DNA from: Hyphomicrobiales bacterium
Lineage (GTDB): Bacteria > Pseudomonadota > Alphaproteobacteria > Rhizobiales > Devosiaceae
NCBI GenBank assembly: GCA_015487515.1
Contig: WFPQ01000338.1
Location: 1 to 22,660, forward strand
DNA: 22,660 nucleotides
Reading direction: 5' to 3'
The notes under the pieces are model-generated. The model was not told the DNA's origin, searched no databases, and saw nothing but the letters and a program-made list of their open reading frames with translations. Position 1 is the first letter of the stretch. Every line of letters begins with the position of its first letter. The position numbers were made by a program, and so were the translations under genes. Below are positions 1-8,939 of this stretch, one piece after another.

Positions 1-801
1 GCCCTTAACCGGCTTGCGGCCGAGGATCCGAGCTTCAGGGTGGCTTCCGACGAGGAAAGCGGGCAGACCATCATCTCGGGAATGGGCGAGTTGCACCTGG
101 ACATCCTGATCGACCGCATGAAGCGAGAATTCAGCGTGGAGGCCAATGTGGGCCAGCCGCAGGTGGCCTATCGCGAGACCATTACCAAGTCCACCGACGT
201 GGATTATACCCACAAGAAGCAGTCGGGCGGTTCGGGACAGTTTGCCCGGGTAAAACTGACCGTGGAGCCCAACGAGCCGGGGGCAGGCTTCGAGTTCGGC
301 AATACCATCGTGGGCGGAAATGTTCCCAAGGAATATATTCCGGGGGTCGAAAAGGGTGTTCTGAGCGTGATGAATGCGGGGGTCCTGATCGGCTTCCCGG
401 TCGTGGATGTCAAGGTCACCCTTACCGATGGCGCCTATCACGACGTGGACAGTTCGGTCCTTGCCTTCGAGATTGCCGGGCGGATGGGCTTTCGCGAGGC
501 CTTGAGGCAGGCGGGGCCGAAACTGCTGGAGCCCATCATGAAGGTGGAAGTGGTTACTCCCGAAGATTACATGGGGGACGTCATCGGCGACCTGAATTCC
601 CGGCGCGGGCAGATTCAGGGGACCGAGGCACGCGGCGTGGCCACCATGATCGAGGCGTTTGTTCCCCTGGCCAACATGTTCGGCTATGTGAACAATCTGC
701 GTTCCATGAGCCAGGGACGGGCGCAATATTCCATGCAGTTTGACCACTATGAGCAGGTGCCAGCGGCCACTGCCGAAGAAATAATGGCGAAATACCGATA
801 A
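1..801 (+). CDS. fusA: Elongation factor G, C-terminal part (5' end outside window)
   Basis: EF-G is the GTPase that drives translocation of tRNA and mRNA on the ribosome and, with RRF, recycles ribosomes. The reading frame is open from base 1, beginning [12 protein letters not shown], so the gene is cut by the window edge and the first ATG inside it (base 40) is internal. The visible 266 residues cover the end of domain III ([15 protein letters not shown]), domain IV ([11 protein letters not shown], then [10 protein letters not shown]) and domain V ([29 protein letters not shown]), ending in the usual AEEIMAKYR. The GTPase domain lies upstream and cannot be judged. In the family this gene normally follows rpsL and rpsG in the str operon, and here it leads into tuf 56 bases later. 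Identification is very secure. Confidence 0.98.
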   Translation, partial: ALNRLAAEDPSFRVASDEESGQTIISGMGELHLDILIDRMKREFSVEANVGQPQVAYRETITKSTDVDYTHKKQSGGSGQFARVKLTVEPNEPGAGFEFGNTIVGGNVPKEYIPGVEKGVLSVMNAGVLIGFPVVDVKVTLTDGAYHDVDSSVLAFEIAGRMGFREALRQAGPKLLEPIMKVEVVTPEDYMGDVIGDLNSRRGQIQGTEARGVATMIEAFVPLANMFGYVNNLRSMSQGRAQYSMQFDHYEQVPAATAEEIMAKYR

Positions 802-857
802 CAGACAACCAGAATCAAAGTTGGCTTGCAGGCTGACATACCTACGGAGAAAAGAAA

Positions 858-2048
858 ATGGCTAAGGTTAAGTTTGATCGTTCCAAACCCCACGTTAACA
901 TTGGCACAGTCGGCCATGTTGACCATGGCAAGACCACTTTGACAGCGGCTATCACCAAGGTGCTTTCGGAAGCCGGTGGTGCAGAGGTGACCGCGTTTGA
1001 CGAAATCGACAAGGCTCCCGAGGAAAAAGCCCGCGGAATCACGATTTCCACTTCGCACGTGGAATATGAAACCGAAAACCGTCACTATGCCCACGTGGAC
1101 TGTCCCGGCCACGCCGACTATGTCAAGAACATGATCACCGGTGCAGCCCAGATGGATGGTGCCATACTGGTGGTCTCCGCTGCCGATGGTCCTATGCCCC
1201 AGACCCGTGAGCATATCCTGCTGGCCCGCCAGGTTGGTGTTCCCTCCCTGGTCGTCTACCTGAACAAGGTCGACCAGGTTGATGATGAAGAACTGCTGGA
1301 ACTGGTGGAAATGGAAATCCGCGAACTGCTTTCCTCCTACGATTTCCCCGGTGACGACATTCCGATAGTTAAGGGGTCTGCCCTTGCCGCCCTTGAGGGA
1401 CGTGATGATGAAATCGGCAAGAATTCCATCATAGAGCTGATGAAGGCCGTTGATGAATACATTCCGACCCCGGCCCGTCCCAAGGATCAGCCGTTCCTGA
1501 TGCCGATCGAGGACGTGTTCTCGATCTCCGGTCGTGGTACCGTTGTTACCGGCCGTGTCGAGCGCGGGGTTATCAATGTTGGCGAGGAAGTGGAAATCGT
1601 CGGCATCAAGGAAACCCAGAAAACAACCGTTACCGGCGTTGAAATGTTCCGTAAGCTGCTTGACAGCGGCGAGGCAGGGGACAATATCGGTGCCCTGATC
1701 CGTGGTATCGACCGCACCGAAGTGGAACGCGGCCAGGTTCTTTGTGCTCCCGGTTCCGTCACTCCCCACATCAAGTTCGTCGGCGAAGCTTATATCCTGA
1801 GCAAGGATGAAGGTGGCCGTCATACGCCGTTCTTTACCAATTACCGTCCCCAGTTCTATTTCCGTACCACTGACGTTACCGGTGTCGTGACCCTGCCGGA
1901 CGGAGTTGAAATGGTCATGCCCGGTGACCGGGTTGAAATCAGCGTCGAACTGATCGTGCCGATCGCCATGGAAGAAAAGCTGCGCTTTGCTATCCGTGAA
2001 GGTGGCCGCACCGTTGGTTCGGGTGTTGTTTCCAAGATCATAGAATAG
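858..2048 (+). CDS. tuf: Elongation factor Tu
   Basis: EF-Tu delivers aminoacyl-tRNA to the ribosomal A site as a GTP complex in the cytoplasm. The 396-residue protein is full length. It has the P-loop GHVDHGKT at residues 19-26, the switch region RGITIS, the G3 motif DCPGH and the G4 motif NKVD, followed by the two beta-barrel domains ending in [10 protein letters not shown]. The start ATG is preceded by the Shine-Dalgarno stretch GGAGAAAAG. Codon choice leans to GGT, CGT, GTT and GAA more than in the neighbouring genes, as expected for one of the most abundant proteins. It sits between fusA and rpsJ, the usual str/S10 junction. Many proteobacteria carry a second tuf copy elsewhere, which cannot be seen here. 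Confidence 0.99.
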   Translation: MAKVKFDRSKPHVNIGTVGHVDHGKTTLTAAITKVLSEAGGAEVTAFDEIDKAPEEKARGITISTSHVEYETENRHYAHVDCPGHADYVKNMITGAAQMDGAILVVSAADGPMPQTREHILLARQVGVPSLVVYLNKVDQVDDEELLELVEMEIRELLSSYDFPGDDIPIVKGSALAALEGRDDEIGKNSIIELMKAVDEYIPTPARPKDQPFLMPIEDVFSISGRGTVVTGRVERGVINVGEEVEIVGIKETQKTTVTGVEMFRKLLDSGEAGDNIGALIRGIDRTEVERGQVLCAPGSVTPHIKFVGEAYILSKDEGGRHTPFFTNYRPQFYFRTTDVTGVVTLPDGVEMVMPGDRVEISVELIVPIAMEEKLRFAIREGGRTVGSGVVSKIIE

Positions 2049-2054
2049 TCTTTG

Positions 2055-2096
2055 CCGGCGCACCCCGCTTCAGCAGGGGTGGTGCGCCGGTTTCTG
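2055..2096 (+). terminator. Hairpin terminator or attenuator between tuf and rpsJ
   Basis: Seven bases after the tuf stop, CCGGCGCACC (2055-2064) pairs perfectly with GGTGCGCCGG (2081-2090). The 16-base interior can itself form a few C-G pairs. The stem is followed by TTTCTGCTCT, a short and interrupted T-rich tail. This looks like an intrinsic terminator or partial attenuator closing the str operon. The weak T tract means some read-through into rpsJ is plausible. Confidence 0.7.
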
Positions 2097-2098
2097 CT

Positions 2099-2157
2099 CT
2101 CCGGCCGTGCCGGGGGCTACTTGAAAAAAGTTGTTTGGCCCCGGGCCAATTGTTTGG
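2099..2157 (+). promoter_or_regulatory. Structured leader upstream of rpsJ
   Basis: Two further inverted repeats lie between the tuf terminator and rpsJ. CCGGC (2101-2105) pairs with GCCGG (2109-2113) around CGT, and a near-perfect palindrome pairs TTGGCCC (2135-2141) with GGGCCAA (2143-2149) around one base. The 8-mer TTGTTTGG occurs at 2131-2138 and again at 2150-2157, flanking the palindrome, and the second copy contributes the GG of the rpsJ Shine-Dalgarno. I could not find a convincing -35/-10 pair. An operator, or an autoregulatory leader like the L4-responsive one in Escherichia coli, is possible but is inference. Confidence 0.35.
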
Positions 2158-2166
2158 AAAAGCGAA

Positions 2167-2475
2167 ATGAAAAGTCAGAACATTCGTATACGGCTGAAGG
2201 CCTTTGACCATCGCGTTCTTGATGTGTCGACGCGCGAAATCGTTTCTACGGCGAAGCGCACCGGTGCCCAGGTTCGCGGGCCTATTCCCCTGCCGACGCG
2301 AATTGAGAAATTCACCGTCAACCGGTCTCCCCACGTGGACAAGAAAAGCCGGGAACAGTTCGAGATCCGCACCCACAAGAGGCTGCTGGACATAGTCGAG
2401 CCGACTCCCCAGACGGTTGATGCATTAATGAAACTCGATCTCGCCGCCGGCGTTGACGTTGAAATTAAGCTCTAG
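2167..2475 (+). CDS. rpsJ: 30S ribosomal protein S10
   Basis: S10 is a small-subunit head protein that also acts as NusE, binding NusB in transcription antitermination. I chose the ATG at 2167, giving [19 protein letters not shown] and 102 residues, the normal family length. The frame is open for 12 more codons upstream from an ATG at 2131, but those residues are not family-like and run through the palindromic leader. GGAAAAG lies 8-9 bases before the chosen start. Conserved stretches include [39 protein letters not shown]. It is the first gene of the S10 operon, separated from tuf by a hairpin terminator, and rplC follows 29 bases later. Confidence 0.97.
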   Translation: MKSQNIRIRLKAFDHRVLDVSTREIVSTAKRTGAQVRGPIPLPTRIEKFTVNRSPHVDKKSREQFEIRTHKRLLDIVEPTPQTVDALMKLDLAAGVDVEIKL

Positions 2476-2504
2476 TTCGGGCTTATAAGAAAGAGGTTGA
2501 ACCG

Positions 2505-3272
2505 ATGCGTTCTGGATTGATCGCACAGAAGCTGGGCATGACCCGCATTTTTACCGAGGACGGCACCAATGTGCCGGTCACGGTGCTGGGTCTGCAAAAC
2601 TGCCAGGTGGTGGGCCAGCGGACGGAAGATAAGGATGGCTATACCGCGCTGCAACTGGGCGCCGGTGCTGCCAAGGTTAAAAATGTTTCCAAGGCGCGGC
2701 GGGGGCAGTTTGCCCTGGCCCGGGTCGAGCCGAAACGCTGCGTGGCCGAGTTTCGGGTCAGCGAGGACAATCTGATAGAGGTTGGCGCTTCCATGCTTGC
2801 CGACCATTTCGTCGATGGCCAACTGGTGGACGTTACCGGAACTTCGGTGGGCAAGGGCTTTGCCGGGGCCATGAAGCGTCACAATTTCGGCGGGCTTCGG
2901 GCAAGTCATGGTGTCTCCATCTCCCATCGTTCCCACGGTTCGACCGGCCATTCACAGGATCCTGGCAAGGTATTCAAGGGCAAGAAGATGGCCGGACACA
3001 TGGGGGCCGAACGGGTAACCACGCAGAACCTGCAGGTGGTCCGTACCGATGTGGAGCGGGGTCTCATCATGATCAAGGGGTCGGTTCCCGGTTCCAAGGG
3101 CGGATGGGTGTTCATTCGTGATGCGGTCAAGAAGGCTGCGCCCGAGGGGGCGGCCTTTCCCGGATCGTTCAAAAAGCCCGAAGACATCAAGCCCGAAGGC
3201 AGGGCGGATGAAGCTGCCGGCAAGCAGGCCGCTGCAGAAGAAACCGCAGCTCTTGACGGGGGGAGCGAATAA
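2505..3272 (+). CDS. rplC: 50S ribosomal protein L3, with long C-terminal tail
   Basis: L3 binds 23S rRNA early in large-subunit assembly and its loop reaches toward the peptidyl-transferase centre. The 255-residue product starts [16 protein letters not shown], and AGAGG sits 8 bases before the ATG. The central loop is visible around residues 144-168 ([24 protein letters not shown]). Gln151 corresponds to the glutamine methylated by PrmB in Escherichia coli L3. The conserved body ends near residue 210 (FIRDAVKK). The remaining 45 or so residues form an Ala/Glu/Lys-rich, low-complexity tail, so the protein is longer than the roughly 209-residue E. coli form. Such tails occur in other alphaproteobacteria. 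The stop codon directly abuts the rplD start. Confidence 0.97.
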   Translation: MRSGLIAQKLGMTRIFTEDGTNVPVTVLGLQNCQVVGQRTEDKDGYTALQLGAGAAKVKNVSKARRGQFALARVEPKRCVAEFRVSEDNLIEVGASMLADHFVDGQLVDVTGTSVGKGFAGAMKRHNFGGLRASHGVSISHRSHGSTGHSQDPGKVFKGKKMAGHMGAERVTTQNLQVVRTDVERGLIMIKGSVPGSKGGWVFIRDAVKKAAPEGAAFPGSFKKPEDIKPEGRADEAAGKQAAAEETAALDGGSE

Positions 3273-3893
3273 ATGGATATCAAAGTAACAAGTCTTGGGG
3301 GCAAGTCTGCCGGCACCCTTGCTCTGCCGGAGAGCATATTCGGCCTTGAACCCCGCGCCGACATATTGCAGCGCATGGTTCGTTACCAGTTGCTCAAGCG
3401 CCAGGCCGGAACCCATGCGGTCAAGAACCGTTCCGACATACGGGGAACCACCAAGAAGTCAATTCGCCAGAAGGGTAGTGGCGGGGCCCGGCACGGTTCG
3501 AGAAAAGCCAACATCTTTCGTGGTGGCGGACGGGCATTCGGCCCGACGCCAAGGAGCCATGCCATAGGGTTGCCCAAGAAGGTTCGGGCCCTGGCTCTAA
3601 GGCATGCCCTGAGCTCGAAGGCCCGCTCCGGTGACCTGATCATTCTGGACAAGGCCGAGGCCAAGGAAGCCAGGACTTCTTCGCTGAGGGCAAGCCTGGA
3701 CAAGATGGAAATTTCCAACGCGCTGATAATTGGCGGGGCGGAACTGGACAATAATTTTTCACTGGCAGCAAGAAACATTCCCTTGATTGACGTGCTTCCG
3801 GTTCAGGGCATAAATGTCTATGACATTTTGCGCCGTTCCAAGCTGGTGCTGACAAAGGATGCGGTTGCGGCACTGGAGGCGCGTTTGTCATGA
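3273..3893 (+). CDS. rplD: 50S ribosomal protein L4
   Basis: L4 is an early-assembly large-subunit protein whose loop lines the peptide exit tunnel. In Escherichia coli it also represses the S10 operon. The 206-residue length fits the family. The basic tunnel loop is clear at about residues 50-90 ([20 protein letters not shown], then [13 protein letters not shown]). The ATG follows the rplC TAA with no gap, so translation is probably coupled, with a purine-rich GGGGGGAGCGAA stretch just upstream. The 3' end overlaps rplW by the 4-base ATGA. Whether L4 autoregulates here is not known. The structured region before rpsJ would be the place to look. Confidence 0.97.
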   Translation: MDIKVTSLGGKSAGTLALPESIFGLEPRADILQRMVRYQLLKRQAGTHAVKNRSDIRGTTKKSIRQKGSGGARHGSRKANIFRGGGRAFGPTPRSHAIGLPKKVRALALRHALSSKARSGDLIILDKAEAKEARTSSLRASLDKMEISNALIIGGAELDNNFSLAARNIPLIDVLPVQGINVYDILRRSKLVLTKDAVAALEARLS

Positions 3894-4183
3894 GCAGGGC
3901 AAGTGATTATGATGTGATCGTGGCGCCGGTGGTTACTGAAAAGTCGACCATTGCGTCTGAAAACAACCAGGTGGTTTTTGACGTGGCCATAGATGCCACC
4001 AAGCCCCAGATAAAGGCTGCGGTCGAAAGTCTTTTTTCGGTCAAGGTCAGGGCTGTGAACGTCAATATCCGCAAGGGCAAGGTTAAGAAATTTCGTGGCA
4101 TAACCGGACGCCGCAAGGACGTCAAGAAGGCTGTTGTCACCCTGGCCGAGGGCCAGGTAATCGACATTGCGTCGGGTCTGTAA
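3890..4183 (+). CDS. rplW: 50S ribosomal protein L23
   Basis: L23 binds domain III of 23S rRNA beside the tunnel exit and is the docking site for trigger factor and SRP. The product has 97 residues and begins [20 protein letters not shown], with the family motif VVTEKST. The core [33 protein letters not shown] and KGKVKKFRG follow. The start overlaps the rplD stop in ATGA, which suggests translational coupling. rplB begins 21 bases after its stop. Length and order are typical for the S10 operon. Confidence 0.97.
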   Translation: MSRASDYDVIVAPVVTEKSTIASENNQVVFDVAIDATKPQIKAAVESLFSVKVRAVNVNIRKGKVKKFRGITGRRKDVKKAVVTLAEGQVIDIASGL

Positions 4184-4204
4184 GAGAGGCTTTGGGAAAA
4201 GATC

Positions 4205-5044
4205 ATGGCACTTAAATCATACAACGCCACTTCTGCCGGTCGACGGGCTCTGATCGGGATCGACCGCAGCGAACTGTGGAAGGGCGGGCCGGTCAAGAAG
4301 CTGACCGAAGCCAATTCTTCCAAGGGTGGCCGCAACAACAAGGGGCGCATTACCATGCGCCGCCGCGGTGGCGGGCACAAGCGCACCTACAGGGTGATAG
4401 ATTTCAAGCGCACCAGGTTTGACGTGGAGGCGACCGTGGAAAGGCTGGAATATGATCCCAACCGTACCGCCTTCATCGCCCTGATAACCTATGAGGACGG
4501 GGAACAGGCCTATATCATTGCACCGCAGCGTCTGGCTGCCGGTGACAAGGTCATATCCTCGCTCAACGCGGTGGACGTGAAGCCTGGAAATGCGATGCCT
4601 CTTGAAAAGATGCCGGTGGGAACGATCGTGCACAATATCGAGATGAAGCCGAAAAAAGGCGGCCAGGTGGCCCGTTCGGCCGGTGCCTATGCCCAGTATG
4701 TGGGCCGGGATCATGGCTGGGCCATTCTGCGCTTCAATTCCGGCGAGCAGCGCATCGTGCACGGGTCGTGCATGGCAACGGTCGGTGCGGTGTCCAACCC
4801 GGATCATTCAAATACCAACCTTGGCAAGGCCGGTCGTTCGCGCTGGCTTGGCCGCCGTCCCAGCGTTCGTGGCGTGGCCATGAACCCCATTGATCACCCC
4901 CATGGCGGCGGTGAGGGGCGGACTTCGGGCGGGCGCCATCCGGTGACCCCCTGGGGTGTGCCGACCAAGGGCAAGAAAACTCGGAAAAACAAGCTGACGG
5001 ACAAGTTCATTGTTCGCTCGCGTCACGCCAGGAAGGGCCGTTAG
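4205..5044 (+). CDS. rplB: 50S ribosomal protein L2
   Basis: L2 is one of the most conserved large-subunit proteins, needed for subunit joining and for the peptidyl-transferase region. The 279-residue product begins [14 protein letters not shown]. It has the RNA-binding OB and SH3-like core, and near the C terminus the signature [20 protein letters not shown], which includes the invariant histidine implicated in peptidyl-transferase activity. Purine-rich GGGAAAAG lies before the ATG. The gene ends only 3 bases before rpsS, whose ribosome-binding site lies inside the last rplB codons. Confidence 0.98.
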   Translation: MALKSYNATSAGRRALIGIDRSELWKGGPVKKLTEANSSKGGRNNKGRITMRRRGGGHKRTYRVIDFKRTRFDVEATVERLEYDPNRTAFIALITYEDGEQAYIIAPQRLAAGDKVISSLNAVDVKPGNAMPLEKMPVGTIVHNIEMKPKKGGQVARSAGAYAQYVGRDHGWAILRFNSGEQRIVHGSCMATVGAVSNPDHSNTNLGKAGRSRWLGRRPSVRGVAMNPIDHPHGGGEGRTSGGRHPVTPWGVPTKGKKTRKNKLTDKFIVRSRHARKGR

Positions 5045-5047
5045 AAT

Positions 5048-5326
5048 ATGTCTCGTTCCGTATGGAAAGGCCCGTTTGTCGACGGGTACCTGTTGAAAAA
5101 AGCTGAAAAGGTCCGCGAAAGCGGGCGTCACGAGGTCATCAAGACCTGGAGCCGCCGTTCGACGATCCTGCCGCAATTCGTCGGCCTGACCTTTGGGGTC
5201 TACAATGGCAAGAAACACATCCCGGTTCTGATTTCTGAGGACATGATAGGACACAAGTTCGGCGAGTTCTCGCCCACCCGCACCTATTATGGCCACGGGG
5301 CTGACAAGCGGGCCAAGAGGGGTTGA
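5048..5326 (+). CDS. rpsS: 30S ribosomal protein S19
   Basis: S19 sits in the head of the small subunit next to S13 and contacts the A-site tRNA and the intersubunit bridge region. The 92-residue product [21 protein letters not shown] matches the family start, and the core motifs [28 protein letters not shown] and [19 protein letters not shown] are present. The Shine-Dalgarno AGGAAGGG lies within the 3' end of rplB. The stop codon is 2 bases before the chosen rplV start. Confidence 0.97.
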   Translation: MSRSVWKGPFVDGYLLKKAEKVRESGRHEVIKTWSRRSTILPQFVGLTFGVYNGKKHIPVLISEDMIGHKFGEFSPTRTYYGHGADKRAKRG

Positions 5327-5328
5327 TC

Positions 5329-5709
5329 ATGGGAAAGAAGAAAACCGAACGATCACTCAAGAGTAACGAGGCCCAGGCGGTTCTGCGCCGGGTTCGCACC
5401 AGTCCGCAAAAGCTCAACCTGGTGGCCCAGTCCATCAGGGGCAAGAAGGTTGAAACCGCGCTGGCCGATCTGAGCTTTTCGCCAAAACGCATTGCCGGGG
5501 CTGTAAAGAGCACCCTGGAAAGCGCCATTGCCAATGCGGAAAACAACCACAACCTGGACACGGATGCGCTGGTGGTTGCCGAGGCCTATGTGGGCAATTC
5601 GCTGATCATGAAAAGGTTCAAGGCAAGGGCCCGGGGGCGCGGTGCAAGAATAATGAAACCATTCGCGAACCTTACGATTGTTGTTCGTGAAGTTGAGGAG
5701 ACCGCATAA
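5329..5709 (+). CDS. rplV: 50S ribosomal protein L22
   Basis: L22 reaches from the subunit surface to the exit tunnel through a long beta-hairpin, where macrolide-resistance changes can occur. I chose the ATG at 5329 ([16 protein letters not shown], 126 residues) because AGAGGGG lies 6 bases before it. An in-frame TTG at 5323 overlaps the rpsS stop and has no spacing from that site. Family motifs [20 protein letters not shown] and, at the tunnel hairpin, [15 protein letters not shown] are present. The stop TAA shares a base with the rpsC ATG. Confidence 0.96.
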   Translation: MGKKKTERSLKSNEAQAVLRRVRTSPQKLNLVAQSIRGKKVETALADLSFSPKRIAGAVKSTLESAIANAENNHNLDTDALVVAEAYVGNSLIMKRFKARARGRGARIMKPFANLTIVVREVEETA

Positions 5710-6428
5710 TGGGTCAGAAAGTAAATCCAATAGGCATGCGGCTGGGCATCAATCGCACTTGGGATTCCCGCTGGTTTGCCGGCAAGGGTGAATATGGCTC
5801 CCTGCTCCAGGAAGATCTCAAGATACGCACCATGCTCGAAAGAGAACTCAAGCAGGCGGCGGTTTCCAAGATCGTCATCGAGCGCCCCCACCGCAAGTGC
5901 AGGGTTTCCATCCATACGGCACGGCCGGGCATAGTCATCGGCAAGAAGGGGGCTGATATCGAAACCCTGCGCAGCAAGATCCGCAAATATACGGATTCGG
6001 AGGTTCACATAAATATCGTCGAGGTCAGAAAGCCCGAGACCGATGCAACCCTGGTTGCCCAGGGCATTGCCCAGCAACTGGAGCGCCGGGTGGCGTTCCG
6101 CAGGGCGACGAAGCGCGGGGTTCAGACCGCCATGCGCATGGGGGCCCTGGGTATTCGGGCCAATGTGGCGGGTCGTCTCGGGGGCGCCGACATTGCGCGC
6201 ACCGAGTGGTACCGGGAGGGCAGGGTGCCTCTTCATACATTGCGGGCCGATATCGATTACGGGGTTGCAGAGGCTGCAACCACCTATGGGGTGATCGGCA
6301 TCAAGGTCTGGATTTTCAAGGGTGAAGTCATGGAACACGACCCCACCGCCCATGAACGCCGGGCAACCGAAGGCGGCGGCGGTGGTCAGAAGCAGCGGCG
6401 TTCGCCCGGTGCTGGTAGCCAAGGATAA
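5709..6428 (+). CDS. rpsC: 30S ribosomal protein S3
   Basis: S3 lies at the mRNA entry channel of the small subunit and contributes to its helicase activity. The 239-residue product begins [23 protein letters not shown]. It carries the KH domain with the GxxG-type loop [14 protein letters not shown] around residues 75-90, then the S3 C-terminal domain ([20 protein letters not shown], and [31 protein letters not shown]). The last 25 or so residues are a Gly/Arg/Gln-rich tail. The ATG overlaps the rplV stop by one base (TAATG), with GAGGAG 8 bases upstream. Confidence 0.98.
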   Translation: MGQKVNPIGMRLGINRTWDSRWFAGKGEYGSLLQEDLKIRTMLERELKQAAVSKIVIERPHRKCRVSIHTARPGIVIGKKGADIETLRSKIRKYTDSEVHINIVEVRKPETDATLVAQGIAQQLERRVAFRRATKRGVQTAMRMGALGIRANVAGRLGGADIARTEWYREGRVPLHTLRADIDYGVAEAATTYGVIGIKVWIFKGEVMEHDPTAHERRATEGGGGGQKQRRSPGAGSQG

Positions 6429-6433
6429 GTTTA

Positions 6434-6847
6434 ATGCTGCAACCAAAACGTACAAAATTCCGCAAGGCCCACAAGGGGCGCATTCACGGGGTGGCAAAGG
6501 GCGGCACCAGTCTGACCTTTGGCCAGTATGGTCTTAAGGCCCAGGAACCCGAACGCATTACCGCCCGCCAGATAGAGGCGGCGCGCCGGGCCATGACCCG
6601 TCACATGAAAAGGGCCGGCCGCGTCTGGATCCGGATATTCCCCGATCTTCCGGTCACTGCCAAGCCCACCGAGGTTCGCATGGGCAAGGGCAAGGGGGCG
6701 CCGGAATACTGGGCGGCCCGGGTAAAGCCTGGCCGGATCATGTTCGAACTGGACGGGGTGAGCGAGGATGTGGCCCGGGAGGCCTTGCGGCTTGCTGCAA
6801 TGAAACTGCCGATCAAGACGCGCTTCGTCAAGCGCATCGCGGACTGA
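6434..6847 (+). CDS. rplP: 50S ribosomal protein L16
   Basis: L16 is a late-assembly large-subunit protein contacting the A-site tRNA and the elbow of 23S helix 38. The 137-residue product [19 protein letters not shown] matches the family start and length. The signatures [39 protein letters not shown] and [24 protein letters not shown] are all present. The gene starts 5 bases after rpsC, using AAGGA within the rpsC 3' end. rpmC follows after 13 bases. Confidence 0.97.
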   Translation: MLQPKRTKFRKAHKGRIHGVAKGGTSLTFGQYGLKAQEPERITARQIEAARRAMTRHMKRAGRVWIRIFPDLPVTAKPTEVRMGKGKGAPEYWAARVKPGRIMFELDGVSEDVAREALRLAAMKLPIKTRFVKRIAD

Positions 6848-6860
6848 GGGGGCTTTGAGA

Positions 6861-7052
6861 ATGGATATTGCAGATATCAGGGCAAAGACGATGGATGAAC
6901 TCAGGGATGAGTTGATCGCATTGAAAAAAGAGCAGTTCAACCTGCGCTTTCAGCGGGCAACCCAGCAGATGGAATCAACGGCACGGGTGCGCCAGGTTCG
7001 CCGCGATGTTGCCAGAATAAAAACTGTCATGCGCGAAAAGCGCGAAAGCTAA
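6861..7052 (+). CDS. rpmC: 50S ribosomal protein L29
   Basis: L29 is a small two-helix protein near the tunnel exit next to L23. I chose the ATG at 6861 ([31 protein letters not shown], 63 residues) because GAGGGGG lies about 8 bases before it and this is the normal L29 start. A TTG two codons upstream, at 6855, lies too close to that site. The pattern [33 protein letters not shown] is the family signature. Spacing to rpsQ is 11 bases. Confidence 0.95.
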   Translation: MDIADIRAKTMDELRDELIALKKEQFNLRFQRATQQMESTARVRQVRRDVARIKTVMREKRES

Positions 7053-7063
7053 GGGCAAAAAAA

Positions 7064-7297
7064 ATGCCAAGACGAATTTTGCAGGGGACCGTTGTCTCCG
7101 ATGTGAATGACAAGACGGTCACTGTCAGGGTGGAGCGCAGGTTCGCGCATCCTCTGTACAAGAAAACCGTGCGCCGGTCGAAAAAATACCAGGCGCATGA
7201 CGAGACAAACTCGGCCAAAGTCGGGGACAAGGTCTTGATTCGTGAATGTGCGCCGGTTTCAAAAAACAAGCGCTGGTCGATAGTTGCTTCGGCCTGA
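7064..7297 (+). CDS. rpsQ: 30S ribosomal protein S17
   Basis: S17 is a primary 16S rRNA-binding protein with an OB fold, needed early in small-subunit assembly. The 77-residue product [47 protein letters not shown] carries the family signature, then [18 protein letters not shown]. Length is near the usual 75-85. It is preceded by AAGGGC and an A-rich spacer. A 59-base gap with a small hairpin separates it from rplN, the traditional boundary between S10 and spc operons. Confidence 0.96.
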   Translation: MPRRILQGTVVSDVNDKTVTVRVERRFAHPLYKKTVRRSKKYQAHDETNSAKVGDKVLIRECAPVSKNKRWSIVASA

Positions 7298-7314
7298 ATA
7301 CTGATTTGAATATT

Positions 7315-7333
7315 CGGTGGGTAGACACCACCG
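7315..7333 (+). other. Small inverted repeat before rplN
   Basis: In the S10/spc junction, CGGTGG (7315-7320) pairs with CCACCG (7328-7333) around a 7-base loop. There is no T tract, so it does not look like a terminator. It lies upstream of the rplN Shine-Dalgarno GGAGAAGG. I saw no convincing promoter in this 59-base gap. Confidence 0.35.
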
Positions 7334-7356
7334 GCAAATGGAGAAGGCATCGCAAG

Positions 7357-7725
7357 ATGATACAGATGCAATCAAATTTGGACGTGGCCGACAATTCCGG
7401 CGCCAAGCGGGTCATGTGCATCAAGGTGCTTGGCGGGTCCAAGCGCAAATATGCTTCGGTTGGCGATACCATCGTGGTTTCGATCAAGGATGCGATTCCA
7501 CGGGGCAAGGTCAAAAAGGGTGAGGTCGCCAAGGCGATCGTGGTACGCACCGCTGCAAATATCAGGCGCAGGGATGGTTCTGTAATCCGTTTTGATTCCA
7601 ATGCTGCAGTGCTGGTTAACAACAGCAACGAGCCGATCGGAACCCGTATTTTCGGACCGGTTCCCCGTGAATTGCGGGCAAAGAACCACATGAAGATCAT
7701 CTCGCTTGCCCCGGAGGTGCTGTAA
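7357..7725 (+). CDS. rplN: 50S ribosomal protein L14
   Basis: L14 lies at the subunit interface, binds 23S rRNA and takes part in bridge formation. The start is the ATG at 7357, giving [28 protein letters not shown] and exactly 122 residues, the family norm. GGAGAAGG lies about 10 bases upstream. The same frame is open 37 codons further up into rpsQ, but those residues are not L14-like. Motifs [19 protein letters not shown] and [13 protein letters not shown] are conserved. It heads the spc-type gene set and overlaps rplX by one base. Confidence 0.97.
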   Translation: MIQMQSNLDVADNSGAKRVMCIKVLGGSKRKYASVGDTIVVSIKDAIPRGKVKKGEVAKAIVVRTAANIRRRDGSVIRFDSNAAVLVNNSNEPIGTRIFGPVPRELRAKNHMKIISLAPEVL

Positions 7726-8039
7726 TGGCTGCCAAGTTGAAAAAAGGCGACAGGGTTGTGGTCCTTACCGGCAAGGACAAGGGCAAGACCGGGGAAATCC
7801 TGGAAGTGCTGGTAAAGAAGAACCGGGCCATAGTCGGTGGAATAAACCTGGTGCGCCGCCATACCAAGCAGACCGCATCGCAGGAGGCCGGGATCATTTC
7901 CAGGGAAGCTCCGCTGCATCTGTCCAACCTGGCCCTTGCCGATCCCAAGGATGGCAAACCGACCCGGGTTGGCTTTGAAATCAGGGATGGCAAGAAACAG
8001 CGTATTGCCAAACGTTCTGGAGAAGTGATCAATGGCTGA
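7725..8039 (+). CDS. rplX: 50S ribosomal protein L24
   Basis: L24 is one of the two assembly-initiating large-subunit proteins and lies near the tunnel exit. The 104-residue product [26 protein letters not shown] carries the KOW motif at the N terminus, followed by [13 protein letters not shown] and a basic C terminus. The Shine-Dalgarno GGAGGTG is near-perfect and sits within the end of rplN, 5 bases before the ATG. The start overlaps the rplN stop (TAATG), and the 3' end overlaps rplE by 8 bases (ATGGCTGA). Confidence 0.97.
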   Translation: MAAKLKKGDRVVVLTGKDKGKTGEILEVLVKKNRAIVGGINLVRRHTKQTASQEAGIISREAPLHLSNLALADPKDGKPTRVGFEIRDGKKQRIAKRSGEVING

Positions 8040-8595
8040 AGTTATGGTGCCGCGTTTGCGCACTCGTTTCGACGAGGTTATTCAAGCCCGACTGGTCGAT
8101 ACCTTCGGGTACAAAAATCCCATGCAGGTGCCCCGCCTGGACAAGGTGGTGCTCAACATGGGAGTTGGCGAGGCTGTCAATGATACCAAGAAGGTGAAGG
8201 CGGCCGTTGCCGACCTGACCCTGATCGCCGGGCAGAAGGCCCTGACCACCTATGCCTCCAAATCCATTGCCGGCTTCAAGGTGCGCGAAAACATGCCCCT
8301 GGGCTGCAAGGTGACCCTGCGCAAGACCCGCATGTACGAGTTCATCGACAGGCTGATCAACATTGCCCTGCCCAGGGTGAGGGATTTCAGGGGGCTTAAT
8401 GCAAAGAGTTTTGATGGCAATGGCAATTTTGCCATGGGCATCAAGGAACATATCGTTTTCCCCGAGATCGATTATGACAAGGTTGATCAGATCTGGGGTC
8501 TTGACATCATCGTCTGCACCACCGCCAGAACCGACGAAGAGGCACTGGCGCTGTTGCGTGCATTTGACTTTCCCTTTGGACAGGAAAATTCCTGA
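8032..8595 (+). CDS. rplE: 50S ribosomal protein L5
   Basis: L5 binds 5S rRNA and forms part of the central protuberance, contacting the P-site tRNA. The 187-residue product carries the family signatures [56 protein letters not shown] and [11 protein letters not shown]. It starts inside rplX with an 8-base overlap, with GGAG within rplX about 9 bases before the ATG, so expression is probably coupled. Length is slightly above the 179 of Escherichia coli because of a short N-terminal extension, as in other alphaproteobacteria. Confidence 0.97.
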   Translation: MAEVMVPRLRTRFDEVIQARLVDTFGYKNPMQVPRLDKVVLNMGVGEAVNDTKKVKAAVADLTLIAGQKALTTYASKSIAGFKVRENMPLGCKVTLRKTRMYEFIDRLINIALPRVRDFRGLNAKSFDGNGNFAMGIKEHIVFPEIDYDKVDQIWGLDIIVCTTARTDEEALALLRAFDFPFGQENS

Positions 8596-8621
8596 AGGGA
8601 TTTTAAGAGAGGATAATCCAG

Positions 8622-8927
8622 ATGGCTAAAAAAAGCGCCATTGAAAAAAACAAGAAACGCCGCAAGATGGTGGCACGTTTCAGCGAAAGGCGTGCTGCGC
8701 TCAAGGCCATGGTCTCGGACAAGACCGTTTCCCTGGAAGAGCGTTTCAATGCCCAGTTGAAGCTTTCAACGCTGCCCCGTGATGCCTCCCCGGTCAGGGT
8801 TCGCAATCGTTGCGAGGTCACCGGACGGCCGCGTTCCGTTTATCGCAAGCTCAAGATGAGCCGTATTTCCCTGCGCAATCTTGGCAATCGCGGGCTGGTT
8901 CCGGGCATGGTCAAGTCGAGCTGGTAA
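8622..8927 (+). CDS. rpsN: 30S ribosomal protein S14, zinc-independent type
   Basis: S14 is a head protein of the small subunit required for late assembly. The 101-residue product MAKKSAIEKNKKRRKMVARFSERRAALKAM is the long form. The C-terminal region RVRNRCEVTGRPRSVYRKLKMSRISLR has a single cysteine instead of the paired CxxC motifs of the short zinc-binding form, so this is the C-minus type. AGAGG lies 9 bases before the ATG, and rpsH follows after 12 bases. Confidence 0.97.
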   Translation: MAKKSAIEKNKKRRKMVARFSERRAALKAMVSDKTVSLEERFNAQLKLSTLPRDASPVRVRNRCEVTGRPRSVYRKLKMSRISLRNLGNRGLVPGMVKSSW

Positions 8928-8939
8928 GGAGAAATACAG

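Noticed and set aside
802..857. Dedicated tuf promoter in the fusA-tuf gap
   Set aside because: TTGGCT and TTGCAG are present but no -10-like sequence follows at a usable distance. A promoter within fusA cannot be excluded.
747..2063. A 438-residue open frame on the - strand covering all of tuf
   Set aside because: It is a mirror of the strongly biased tuf codons. Its residues show no recognisable family, it spans the whole of an essential gene, and it has no independent promoter or ribosome-binding site that I can see.
5586..6497. Long - strand open frame opposite rpsC and rplP, and similar ones at 7125-8063, 13939-14832 and 19151-20149
   Set aside because: All lie antisense to conserved genes, cross gene boundaries without regard to them and lack recognisable motifs. 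They are expected by-products of the codon bias of this genome.
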